This document shows, one piece after another, positions 1 to 6,448 of a stretch of DNA of 21,194 nt (the first letter of the stretch is position 1; the number at the start of each line of letters is the position of its first letter). The position numbers and the translations under genes are program-made. The DNA is from an uncultured Eubacterium sp. GTDB lineage: Bacteria > Bacillota > Clostridia > Lachnospirales > Lachnospiraceae. Under the pieces are notes generated by a model that did no database searches, was not told where the DNA came from, and saw only the letters and a list, made by a program, of their open reading frames with translations. Location of the stretch: NCBI GenBank assembly GCA_934317205.1, contig CAKREL010000036.1:1-21194 (forward strand). The letters run 5' to 3'.

Positions 1-200
1 TCGCGCAAAACCTTGTGAAACTCAGTCGCTTACTGAATCGCTTGTCGCAGAAGGATTTCTCGATTTCTATTTACACAATGCCCCTACCACATCATCATTT
101 ACACTCGTTCAAGAATACCGAAGGCATTCTTGCTGCGAGATGCGCGTCATGCAACGCATGACATAATTCTTCTACGCATCTCTGCAAAAGTCTACATTTT
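1..200. other. Non-coding, stem-loop-rich region at left edge
   Basis: I see no convincing gene in this stretch. It carries several stem-loops in close succession. TCAGT (22-26) pairs with ACTGA (32-36). GAATACC (113-119) pairs with GGCATTC (123-129), with one A-C position that becomes a G-U pair in a minus-strand transcript. GTCATGC and GCATGAC (147-161) form a 7-bp stem with a 3-base loop, enclosed by GAGATGCG/CGCATCTC arms (about 136-182). The density of nested palindromes suggests an interspersed structured repeat or the long 3' tail of the neighbouring minus-strand transcript. Two plus-strand frames are open from the left edge for about 160 bases, so a partial gene end cannot be fully excluded. 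Confidence 0.4.
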
Positions 201-259
201 TTACCTGTCATCTAACTGTGTTATGGGGCATATCACTTTATGTATTTCTCTGCGTAAAT

Positions 260-325
260 GGCGCACCCGGTGATTTTTCTTGGAATGCGATTATTAGCAG
301 ACAAGAAAAAATCCCCGGGTGCGCC
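260..325 (-). terminator. Terminator hairpin after the aldo/keto reductase gene
   Basis: A stem of about 23 bp joins GGCGCACCCGG plus GATTTTTCTTG on the left to the matching right arm ending GGGTGCGCC, around a loop of about 19 bases. It starts 27 bases past the stop codon of the minus-strand gene that ends at 352. A poly-T run after the stem is lacking, but A and T runs lie inside the stem, so it may also act as an RNA-stabilising or bidirectional hairpin. Confidence 0.6.
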
Positions 326-351
326 TTCATAAAATTATATTTATTATTTAA

Positions 352-1473
352 TTATTTCAGCAGATTTTCGCTTACGCGCTCCAGTTCTGCACGAATCTGA
401 ATATGCTGCGGACATGCTTCCTCGCATTTTCCACATTTTACGCACTCGTTTGCACGTTTCAGTCCGTGACCGCCTACCAGCCAGTTTTCCTGATGTAACG
501 CCATGTCTTTATCGCCGTACAATGTCAGAGAATTCATCGCTGTAAAGGAACCTGAAATACCAATCTGCATCGGACAGACTTTTGCACAATAATTGCAGGT
601 TGTACATGGAATCAGCGGAATCTTGTTCAGTTCTTCCTGTGCCTGTTTTAATGTCTGCATCTGAGCATCATTTAATCCATTGAAATCTTTCATGTAGGAC
701 AGGTTATCTTTCATCTGCTCTACGTTGCTCATACCGGATAATACGGTGATTACGCCTTCCAGGTTTGCTGCAAAACGAACAGCCCAGGATGCAACAGATG
801 ACTCTGGTTCTGCATCTTTTAATACTTTTACAACGGATTCCGGAGGAGTTGCAAGCATGCCGCCCTTTACAGGCTCCATGATAATCACCGGTTTACCATA
901 TTTTCTTGCTACTTCATAACAACCTCTGGACTGAATAGCCGGGTTCTCCCAGTCTGCATAATTAATCTGAAGCTGTACAAATTCCATCTCCGGATGTTCT
1001 TTTAAAATTACTTCCAGTTCTTCCGGTGTGGAATGGAAGGAAAAACCTACATGTTTGATCAGTCCTGCTGCCTTTTTCTCAGCTACCCAGTTCCACATAT
1101 CAAATTTATCAAAATATTCGGTTCTTGCCTCACCAAGATTGTGCAGCAGATAAAAATCAAAATAGCCTGCACCGGTCTGTTTTAAAGAGGTGTCAAACTG
1201 CGCATATGCTTCTTCTTTTGTCTTGCAGTTGATCCATGCCGCATTTTTTGTTGCAAGCTGGTAACTTTCACGCGGATAGCGCTCTACCAATGCCTGACGG
1301 ATGGCATCCTCGGAACCAGCATAAGCCCATGCGGTATCAAAATAAGTAAATCCTGCATCCATAAACAGATCTACCATTTCTTTTGTCTGCTCCACGTCAA
1401 TGACGCCATCTGTCTGTGGCAGACGCATCAGGCCAAATCCAAGTTTTCGAATGTCTTCACCTAAATAACTCAT
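352..1473 (-). CDS. Aldo/keto reductase with C-terminal 2x[4Fe-4S] domain
   Basis: A 373-residue predicted cytoplasmic oxidoreductase. The N-terminal 280 residues or so are an aldo/keto reductase TIM barrel. The usual catalytic tetrad can be read as Asp46 and Tyr51 (FDTAWAYAGSED), Lys76 (LATKNAAW) and His111 (YLLHNLGEA). The C-terminus carries two ferredoxin-type cysteine sets, CTTCNYCAKVCP (Cys290, 293, 296, 300) and CVKCGKCEEACP (Cys344, 347, 350, 354), so electrons may come from Fe-S carriers as well as a nicotinamide cofactor. The start was set at 1473 because AGGAGG (about 1483-1488) lies just upstream; an earlier in-frame ATG at 1509 has no such site. A TetR gene precedes it by 125 bases on the same strand and may control it. 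The substrate is unknown. A paralogue sits at 9421-10599. Confidence 0.9.
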   Translation of the reverse strand: MSYLGEDIRKLGFGLMRLPQTDGVIDVEQTKEMVDLFMDAGFTYFDTAWAYAGSEDAIRQALVERYPRESYQLATKNAAWINCKTKEEAYAQFDTSLKQTGAGYFDFYLLHNLGEARTEYFDKFDMWNWVAEKKAAGLIKHVGFSFHSTPEELEVILKEHPEMEFVQLQINYADWENPAIQSRGCYEVARKYGKPVIIMEPVKGGMLATPPESVVKVLKDAEPESSVASWAVRFAANLEGVITVLSGMSNVEQMKDNLSYMKDFNGLNDAQMQTLKQAQEELNKIPLIPCTTCNYCAKVCPMQIGISGSFTAMNSLTLYGDKDMALHQENWLVGGHGLKRANECVKCGKCEEACPQHIQIRAELERVSENLLK

Positions 1474-1598
1474 AATCTCTTTTCCTCCTATAATCCTTCT
1501 TTTATACACAAAACACCTCTTCCATCTATAACAAATATATCTGCCTAGCTATAATTCATACAGCAAACACCATTTTTTGCATGAACTTCAAACATCAT

Positions 1599-2198
1599 TT
1601 ATATCAGATATGGTTGTAACAATTTTATTAGATAATTTTTACAGTATTCCTGGGTGCGTTCCCGAAAACTGTACGCACCATCGCTCATACACCAGCAAAG
1701 CATTTCACCATACAGAACATCCACCAGCATTTTTGTAAAATCCTCCACCGGGAAATCTTCTTTCAGCAACTCATGCTCTATGCCATAGGAAAATAATTCC
1801 TGCATGTTTTTCAAATCCGCATGTAGCTTATTTTTGTCAAAGGAATCCGTCACCAGATTTGGATTTACCACATTTTTCACCCATTCCTGTGCCATCTGCA
1901 CACTTCCCTGCTCGATATAACCAGAAAAATTCACCATGTAAAATTCCAGTTTTTCTAAAAATGTGCCTTCCAGTGACTTGGCTTGTTCCAGAATTTCTCC
2001 AAACATGCCTCTGCTAAGCGCTAATACAACATCTTCTTTTTTCTTAAAATACGTATAAAAAGTACCCTTGGAAACACCGGCAGTTTCTGTGATCTGTTCC
2101 ACCGAAGTGTCAGTTAATCCTTTTTCACAGATCAGCTTTTGCGCTGCCTTCATCAGTTTTTGTTTTGTTTCCAAGGCTGCCAGTTGGCGGTTGTTCAT
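1599..2198 (-). CDS. TetR/AcrR family transcriptional regulator
   Basis: A 199-residue protein with the classic TetR layout: an N-terminal helix-turn-helix at about residues 28-52 (TSVEQITETAGVSKGTFYTYF) followed by an all-helical ligand-binding and dimerisation domain. Such proteins are usually repressors released by a small molecule. The start at 2198 is chosen because GAGGAAA lies at 2203-2209 and because the promoter (-10 at 2235-2240) lies downstream of the alternative ATG at 2249, ruling that one out. A palindrome in this promoter points to autoregulation. The likely second target is the aldo/keto reductase gene directly downstream, possibly by read-through, since no clear hairpin separates the two. 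The inducer cannot be read from sequence. Confidence 0.92.
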   Translation of the reverse strand: MNNRQLAALETKQKLMKAAQKLICEKGLTDTSVEQITETAGVSKGTFYTYFKKKEDVVLALSRGMFGEILEQAKSLEGTFLEKLEFYMVNFSGYIEQGSVQMAQEWVKNVVNPNLVTDSFDKNKLHADLKNMQELFSYGIEHELLKEDFPVEDFTKMLVDVLYGEMLCWCMSDGAYSFRERTQEYCKNYLIKLLQPYLI

Positions 2199-2234
2199 GA
2201 TGATTTCCTCGCTTGTGATAGCTTTACTGTACTT

Positions 2235-2263
2235 ATTATATCTTTTCATTGACCATCAGTCAA
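2235..2263 (-). promoter_or_regulatory. Sigma-A promoter with overlapping palindromic operator for the TetR gene
   Basis: On the minus strand TTGACT (2258-2263) and TATAAT (2235-2240) are separated by exactly 17 bases, a near-perfect vegetative promoter. The -35 box is part of the palindrome TTGAC-5-GTCAA (2249-2263). A repressor bound there would block RNA polymerase, so this is a good candidate for the TetR protein's own operator. The expected transcript start is near 2228, about 30 bases before the start codon. Confidence 0.78.
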
Positions 2264-2284
2264 CGAATTTCAAAATAGAATACA

Positions 2285-2314
2285 CAAAAATATCCGCATC
2301 TTTTGACACGGACA
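2285..2314 (-). terminator. Rho-independent terminator (copy 1 of 2)
   Basis: Read on the minus strand, an 11-bp stem with a 4-base loop (arms ATGTCCGTGTC and GATGCGGATAT) is followed by a run of five Ts. Several positions pair only as G-U, and only in the minus-strand RNA, which fixes the direction. It lies just upstream of the TetR promoter and shields that promoter from incoming transcription. Confidence 0.7.
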
Positions 2315-2416
2315 TTTTCTATATGACATTATGTTATGCTTCTTTATTCTTTTCTGTATAACAATGGTATACAAACAGTTTTTCATTCTCATTTGCTATT
2401 TTACACTTTTACTCAT

Positions 2417-2448
2417 TGAAAAACTGCCCGCATCTTCGATACGGACAG
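2417..2448 (-). terminator. Rho-independent terminator (copy 2 of 2)
   Basis: On the minus strand CTGTCCGTATC and GATGCGGGCAG form an 11-bp stem with a 3-base loop, preceded by As and followed by five Ts. Two stem positions are G-U pairs only in the minus-strand RNA. It is the likely end of the operon whose last gene stops at 2675. Its stem sequence closely resembles that of the hairpin at 2290-2314. Confidence 0.78.
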
Positions 2449-2507
2449 TTTTTTGTCTAGCGTGTATTCTTTTTTTGTAATCCCCTCCCATACTCAATTG
2501 ATTATTT

Positions 2508-2648
2508 GTAACTATTCAGAGCCAGGCAGATTTGCAGAAAAATGTGAGTTATGCTTGCATAAACGAGCACTTTTTCTTGTAAATCTATTTGGCGAGAAGC
2601 CACATCGAGATGAAGCATAGCGAAATCGAGATAGCTCTGAATAGTTAC
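2508..2648. repeat. MITE-like element with 15-bp terminal inverted repeats
   Basis: The 141-bp unit begins with GTAACTATTCAGAGC and ends with its exact reverse complement (2634-2648). Inside, 2521-2546 can pair with 2568-2593 over 26 positions: 19 Watson-Crick, 4 G-T and 3 mismatched. The loop holds a further TTATGC/GCATAA hairpin (2549-2562), and CATCGAGATG follows at 2603-2612. There is no coding capacity. The heptamer ATTATTT lies directly left of the element (2501-2507) and one base to its right (2650-2656), so it could be a target duplication, although the area is AT-rich. It sits between the stop of the 143-residue gene and its terminator. Confidence 0.72.
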
Positions 2649-2674
2649 GATTATTTTTTTAATGGGTATGCAAT

Positions 2675-3106
2675 TTACTGTACGATTCCGCATTCCAGAC
2701 ATTCTTTTCCAATGAGCTGCACTGCATAGCGCTCCAGTTTGATACAGTCCGCTTTTGGGGCTCTTTTTCTTGTTTTTCCTAACATATAACACAGATATAC
2801 TTTTCCAATGGTTATATTTTTATTTTGAAAACGAAATCCATATCGCTCCGGATGCTCAATCGCATCGCAAAATCTGGCATAACACTTTGCATCTGCCCGC
2901 AGGGTTTCTCCGGCATTCTCATAAATCTGTCCTACCATACGGCTCATGCCATCCACATAGCATTCTACAAATTCATCATCTGTCAGTTTTTCCTGCTCTG
3001 CATGCTCCAGCTTTTCCCTTACTGCCTCACCAAACAGATGGATGCTCTGGTCGATAAGATCTACAAAATACTGATACGTGTTTTCCTTTTTTGATGCGAA
3101 TATCAT
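2675..3106 (-). CDS. Hypothetical 143-residue protein, last gene of the HMG-CoA operon
   Basis: I do not recognise this protein. It is predicted soluble and mostly helical, without a signal peptide or membrane segment, and has four cysteines, two of them near the C-terminus (KECLECGIV). The N-terminus (MIFASKKENTYQYFVDLIDQ) faintly recalls the segment after the DNA-binding helices of TetR proteins, so it could be a TetR-type ligand domain lacking its DNA-binding part; that is only a guess. The start at 3106 follows GAGGAGG (about 3112-3118). It lies 87 bases after the permease stop on the same strand, separated by a stem-loop, and its transcript probably ends at 2417-2448. It may be cotranscribed with the permease and reductase genes. 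Confidence 0.7.
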   Translation of the reverse strand: MIFASKKENTYQYFVDLIDQSIHLFGEAVREKLEHAEQEKLTDDEFVECYVDGMSRMVGQIYENAGETLRADAKCYARFCDAIEHPERYGFRFQNKNITIGKVYLCYMLGKTRKRAPKADCIKLERYAVQLIGKECLECGIVQ

Positions 3107-3135
3107 AGTGTGCCTCCTCATACTTCTTCTTTTTA

Positions 3136-3205
3136 CTGGCAATTTTTATGTCAGGACTACATATCCAAAATTACATGTAGCCCTGATTTATTTTTATATT
3201 GCCAG
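3136..3205. other. Stem-loop between permease gene and the last operon gene
   Basis: TCAGGACTACAT (3151-3162) pairs with ATGTAGCCCTGA (3175-3186) over 12 positions, one of them a wobble. CTGGCAAT (3136-3143) and ATTGCCAG (3198-3205) form an outer 8-bp stem that overlaps the permease stop codon. In the minus-strand transcript no U-run follows, so it is not a standard terminator. An mRNA processing or stability element, or a partial attenuator that lowers expression of the distal gene, would fit. Confidence 0.5.
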
Positions 3206-4534
3206 TGCACAAACTGAAATCAGTGTTGTTACGATCCAGCCAGATGCATAATATGCCATAAACTGTACACCGGTATGGATTCCATAGTGGTTGTTTAAGA
3301 ATCCACCAAATACACCGATTACCAGTGCAGTGATAATACCGAATAAACCTGCCTCATGGAAAGCCAGCATGCAGACCAGTCCCATAAATGCGCCGATCAG
3401 TGCCTCATGACTGATGGAACGGAACATCTTTTCAGACCACTTACGGGCTTTTTTGATTGCCATCGGATATGCAAACAGACAACCGAAGATAATACCGATA
3501 AATCCATAAATGAAGTAATCTGACATGGACAGATAATCATGCAAATTAATCTGGTTGAATAACGGAGATGCCGGTCCTAAAGCTACCGGACTCAATGGCA
3601 GACCAAATGCGATCATCGGGATCAGAAGTTCTCCCAGATACGTTGCATTGGATACCGCATCCTGTACACCAAGGGTTGTGGTGACACGGTCAAATAACTC
3701 TTTCTTTCTGGAGGCTACCAGCTCGCCAAGCATAACGGTCATACCAACCGGGGAAAATGTAAATGTGCAGGCTGAAATTGCAGAACAGCCGGCAACGTAA
3801 CCTATGGATGATTTACCAAAAAATTTAAACGGGTTCGGGAAAAACGGCATCTTCTCTTTGGAGTCCGGCGCAAGCCAGATTTCTGTCGGTTTTTCCCTTC
3901 GGTTCTCCGCACGTTTTGCAGGAATCATAATATTGAAGATTTCTGCGATCATCGGGCCAATAGTAATTCCCATGAAAATAGATGTAAATAATGTCTTACC
4001 TACTGCCTCTGTGGAAATTCTCTGTAAGCCCTGAATCAGGAATGCAAACGGTACCAGTGCTACCACTGCTCCGATCTTTGCCTGTGACATAAATGCGATA
4101 ACGCATGCCGCAATGGTAAAAATCAGTCCGCTGTACTGTGTGATAATATCACTTAACGGTGCCAGAATCTGTGCAAACAGAATGGCGATCGGCAAACCGA
4201 TCAAGGATCCGATCATGGAACCTGCGGACATTTTACGCATGGAAATATGCGGAATACCAAGTTTTTTACCGATGTTACTGTTTTCTACCATCGGCACTGC
4301 CATGGTGGAACCCGGAAGGGCCGCCATTGCTGTCGGTATTGTATGTGTAATCTGCATTGCAACCAGAATTGCGATAAACCATGCAAAAATAACAACCGGT
4401 TCAAATCCCATTAAAACAAGAATCAATGTAATCGGTGCCATGGTCGCTGTCTCGTCTGTACCAGGGATAATTCCGATAATAGAGAAGATGATTCCTCCGA
4501 TAATTGAAACAATAATTGCCTGTATAATCAGCAT
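3194..4534 (-). CDS. tctA: TctA-like permease (tripartite tricarboxylate transporter large subunit family)
   Basis: A 446-residue integral membrane protein with about ten to eleven hydrophobic segments. Two glycine/proline loops in the N-terminal half, GIIPGTDET (about 21-29) and AALPGSTMAVPMVEN (about 71-85), resemble the two signature regions of TctA permeases, which carry carboxylates such as citrate with a small subunit TctB and a periplasmic binding protein TctC. It is shorter than the usual length of roughly 500 residues. The start at 4534 follows AGGAGG in the 12-base gap after the preceding gene, so the two are probably translationally coupled. No TctC-like binding protein is nearby. 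Its position beside the HMG-CoA reductase gene suggests import of a branched hydroxy acid such as mevalonate or hydroxymethylglutarate; this substrate is inferred. Confidence 0.8.
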   Translation of the reverse strand: MLIIQAIIVSIIGGIIFSIIGIIPGTDETATMAPITLILVLMGFEPVVIFAWFIAILVAMQITHTIPTAMAALPGSTMAVPMVENSNIGKKLGIPHISMRKMSAGSMIGSLIGLPIAILFAQILAPLSDIITQYSGLIFTIAACVIAFMSQAKIGAVVALVPFAFLIQGLQRISTEAVGKTLFTSIFMGITIGPMIAEIFNIMIPAKRAENRREKPTEIWLAPDSKEKMPFFPNPFKFFGKSSIGYVAGCSAISACTFTFSPVGMTVMLGELVASRKKELFDRVTTTLGVQDAVSNATYLGELLIPMIAFGLPLSPVALGPASPLFNQINLHDYLSMSDYFIYGFIGIIFGCLFAYPMAIKKARKWSEKMFRSISHEALIGAFMGLVCMLAFHEAGLFGIITALVIGVFGGFLNNHYGIHTGVQFMAYYASGWIVTTLISVCALAI

Positions 4535-4546
4535 GTTGTCTACCTC

Positions 4547-5029
4547 CTATGCATCTTTTTTGCTCTGACCTCCCGCCAGTTCTCTGTATTCCGGTTTGTA
4601 ATTGTTTGCACCTTCCGGAATCAGAGCCAGCAGACCGTACAGTTCCAGATCTTCCAGTTCTTTGATCACATCCGGTCCGACTTTTGTCAGTGCCTCGCCT
4701 TCCTCTTCCGGTGTCATATGTGCGTATTCCAATACTTCCGCAATATCGGTCGTACTGTCAAGCTCCGCAACAAGACGTTTCGGTCGGAAGGATTTCGCAG
4801 AGATCACGGCTGCAATAAAGCAGCCGGCAATCCCTATAAAAAGAGCATATCCTTTCGCAAGATTCTCTTCAATCGTTCCCATACTCATGAAGATCTTACG
4901 TCCGATCAGGTAGAAAACCATTGTAAAAATGACCCCTAAGATAATGGATATCGCCAATTCCTTGATATTAACGGTATCTCCCCATACTTCCGTCAACACT
5001 TTCTGTTTTTTCTCAGGTTCAGTATTCAT
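4547..5029 (-). CDS. Small two-helix membrane protein, probable partner of the TctA-like permease
   Basis: A 160-residue protein with a charged N-terminus, two hydrophobic segments (about residues 24-45 and 60-80) and a cytoplasm-type acidic C-terminal half rich in Glu and Asp. I cannot place it in a named family. TctB subunits typically have four membrane helices, so if this is the small subunit it is a reduced or unrelated one. The start at 5029 follows AGGAGG at a good distance. It ends 12 bases before the permease start, and the permease ribosome binding site abuts its stop codon, which argues for a two-protein complex made in matched amounts. Confidence 0.75.
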   Translation of the reverse strand: MNTEPEKKQKVLTEVWGDTVNIKELAISIILGVIFTMVFYLIGRKIFMSMGTIEENLAKGYALFIGIAGCFIAAVISAKSFRPKRLVAELDSTTDIAEVLEYAHMTPEEEGEALTKVGPDVIKELEDLELYGLLALIPEGANNYKPEYRELAGGQSKKDA

Positions 5030-5077
5030 AAATACGCTCCTCCTGTATGTTCTGTTTTATTTTAAATGTGTCATATA

Positions 5078-6340
5078 TTATTTGTTATATTTTTCAAACA
5101 GCTCCTGTGCATATTCCAGACGAACTTTTTTCTCAGAAACCATCTGTTTTACGATTGCTTCCAGAACTTCGCCTTTTGCGCCTACGGTAGAAGCCAGATT
5201 TCTTGCATGCAGTGACATATGTCCTCTCTGGATGCCTTCTGTAGCAAGTGCTTTCATCGCTGCCATGTTATTTGCCAGACCTACTGCTGCAATGATCTGT
5301 CCCAATTCAGCTGCTGTCTTGATGCCAAGCATCTTTACGGCTACCTGTGCCGTCGGATGGATTTTAGTCGCTCCACCTACTAATCCAACAGCCATCGGCA
5401 TTTCAATCGTTCCAACCAGATCACCGTTTGCATCTTTCTCCCAGGTTGTCAGGGAAGTATATCTGCCATTTCTGCTTGCATAAGCATGTGCGCCTGACTC
5501 AATGGCACGGGTATCGTTTCCTGTTGCCAGAACAACCGGGATAATTCCGTTCATAATACCTTTATTATGTGTTGCTGCACGATACGGATCTGCTGCTGCA
5601 AATGCATATGCGTTCAACATCTTATCTACTACTTCTTCGCCGCCGATTGCCTCTTTTTTAAATACGGCACGGGCTGTTACCAGTCTGTGATCTGCAAGGT
5701 TGGATAAAATACGAAGTTCTGCGGTTCCTCCGGTGATTTCCTCCAGGTACGGTGCTACTGCTTCTGCCATTGTATTAACCGCGTTTGCACCCATAGCATC
5801 TAAAGTATCAACCAGCAGATGAACGATTACCATTGGGCCAACCATGGAATCAATGACACGTACTTCTACGTCTCTTGCTCCGCCGCCAAATTTCACAAGT
5901 ACTGGATCTTTCTCATTACACTTCTGGATAATCTCATCTTTGTGCTCCAGGATCATGCTCTTTGCTGCAAATGGTGTCGGAACATTCAAAAGCTGAATCT
6001 GGGAGATCATAACTGTTCCAGAAGAATGTGTCGTAAATCCACCGCCAACGCGCGCCATTTTTGCTGCGTTTGTGCAGGCTGCAACTACGGAAGGCTCCTC
6101 GGAAACCATCGGGATAACATAATCTTTGCCGTTAATCTGGAAGTTGATTGCCACACCAAGAGGAAGTGCAAAACGTCCGATTACGTTCTCGATCATATGA
6201 TCCGCTTTGTCCATATCCAGACTGTCTGCATCCTGCAGCACTTTCTGATCTTCTTCTGTCAGGTTTGCAAACTCTGCAACCTCTTTCATTCTGTCCTCAA
6301 CTGATAATTTGAAAAATCCTGAATATTTACTTGTTTTCAT
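5078..6340 (-). CDS. mvaA: Class II (degradative) hydroxymethylglutaryl-CoA reductase
   Basis: A 420-residue cytoplasmic enzyme interconverting mevalonate and HMG-CoA. The sequence recalls Pseudomonas mevalonii HMG-CoA reductase along its whole length. The four catalytic residues are present: Glu82 (SEEPSVVAA), Lys260 (THNKGIMNG), Asp276 (ATGND) and His374 (QRGHMSLHARN). Asp145 matches the Pseudomonas Asp146 tied to NAD(H) preference. Other class II landmarks are DAMGANAVNTMAE (181-193) and GGGARDVEV. Class II enzymes are catabolic in P. mevalonii but biosynthetic in some Gram-positive cocci. Here the neighbour is a lyase-like gene, with no HMG-CoA synthase or mevalonate kinase in the window, which favours mevalonate oxidation. 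The start at 6340 follows AAAGGAG; the ATG at 6364 has no comparable site. Confidence 0.93.
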   Translation of the reverse strand: MKTSKYSGFFKLSVEDRMKEVAEFANLTEEDQKVLQDADSLDMDKADHMIENVIGRFALPLGVAINFQINGKDYVIPMVSEEPSVVAACTNAAKMARVGGGFTTHSSGTVMISQIQLLNVPTPFAAKSMILEHKDEIIQKCNEKDPVLVKFGGGARDVEVRVIDSMVGPMVIVHLLVDTLDAMGANAVNTMAEAVAPYLEEITGGTAELRILSNLADHRLVTARAVFKKEAIGGEEVVDKMLNAYAFAAADPYRAATHNKGIMNGIIPVVLATGNDTRAIESGAHAYASRNGRYTSLTTWEKDANGDLVGTIEMPMAVGLVGGATKIHPTAQVAVKMLGIKTAAELGQIIAAVGLANNMAAMKALATEGIQRGHMSLHARNLASTVGAKGEVLEAIVKQMVSEKKVRLEYAQELFEKYNK

Positions 6341-6448
6341 TGTCTTGTTCTCCTTTACCCTCACCGATACAAATTACTGATGTATTTCTCTCTATCGTTT
6401 CTAAAATTAATAAATTATTTGCTGTTTCTAATCTCTTTTTTTAACACA

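Noticed and set aside
2..166. Plus-strand frame open at the left edge, possibly the 3' end of a gene
   Set aside because: A second frame is also open over the same stretch, the last residues come from the hairpin sequence, and no family resemblance is seen; it is probably chance.
2502..2792. Minus-strand open frame of 96 codons covering the MITE-like element
   Set aside because: It overlaps the better supported 2675-3106 gene in another frame, and its C-terminal half is the inverted-repeat element.
3136..3205. Stem-loop read as a normal rho-independent terminator of the permease gene
   Set aside because: The T-rich run follows the stem only on the plus strand, where no gene needs terminating; on the operon strand no U-run follows.
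5819..6304. Plus-strand frame of 161 codons opposite HMG-CoA reductase
   Set aside because: It is a shadow of a highly conserved enzyme gene with no ribosome binding site or recognisable domain.
5078..6340. HMG-CoA reductase as part of isoprenoid biosynthesis
   Set aside because: The neighbouring genes are a lyase-like enzyme, a permease and a sigma-54 activator, not HMG-CoA synthase or mevalonate kinase, and the enzyme has the NAD-type Asp145; not excluded without the rest of the genome.
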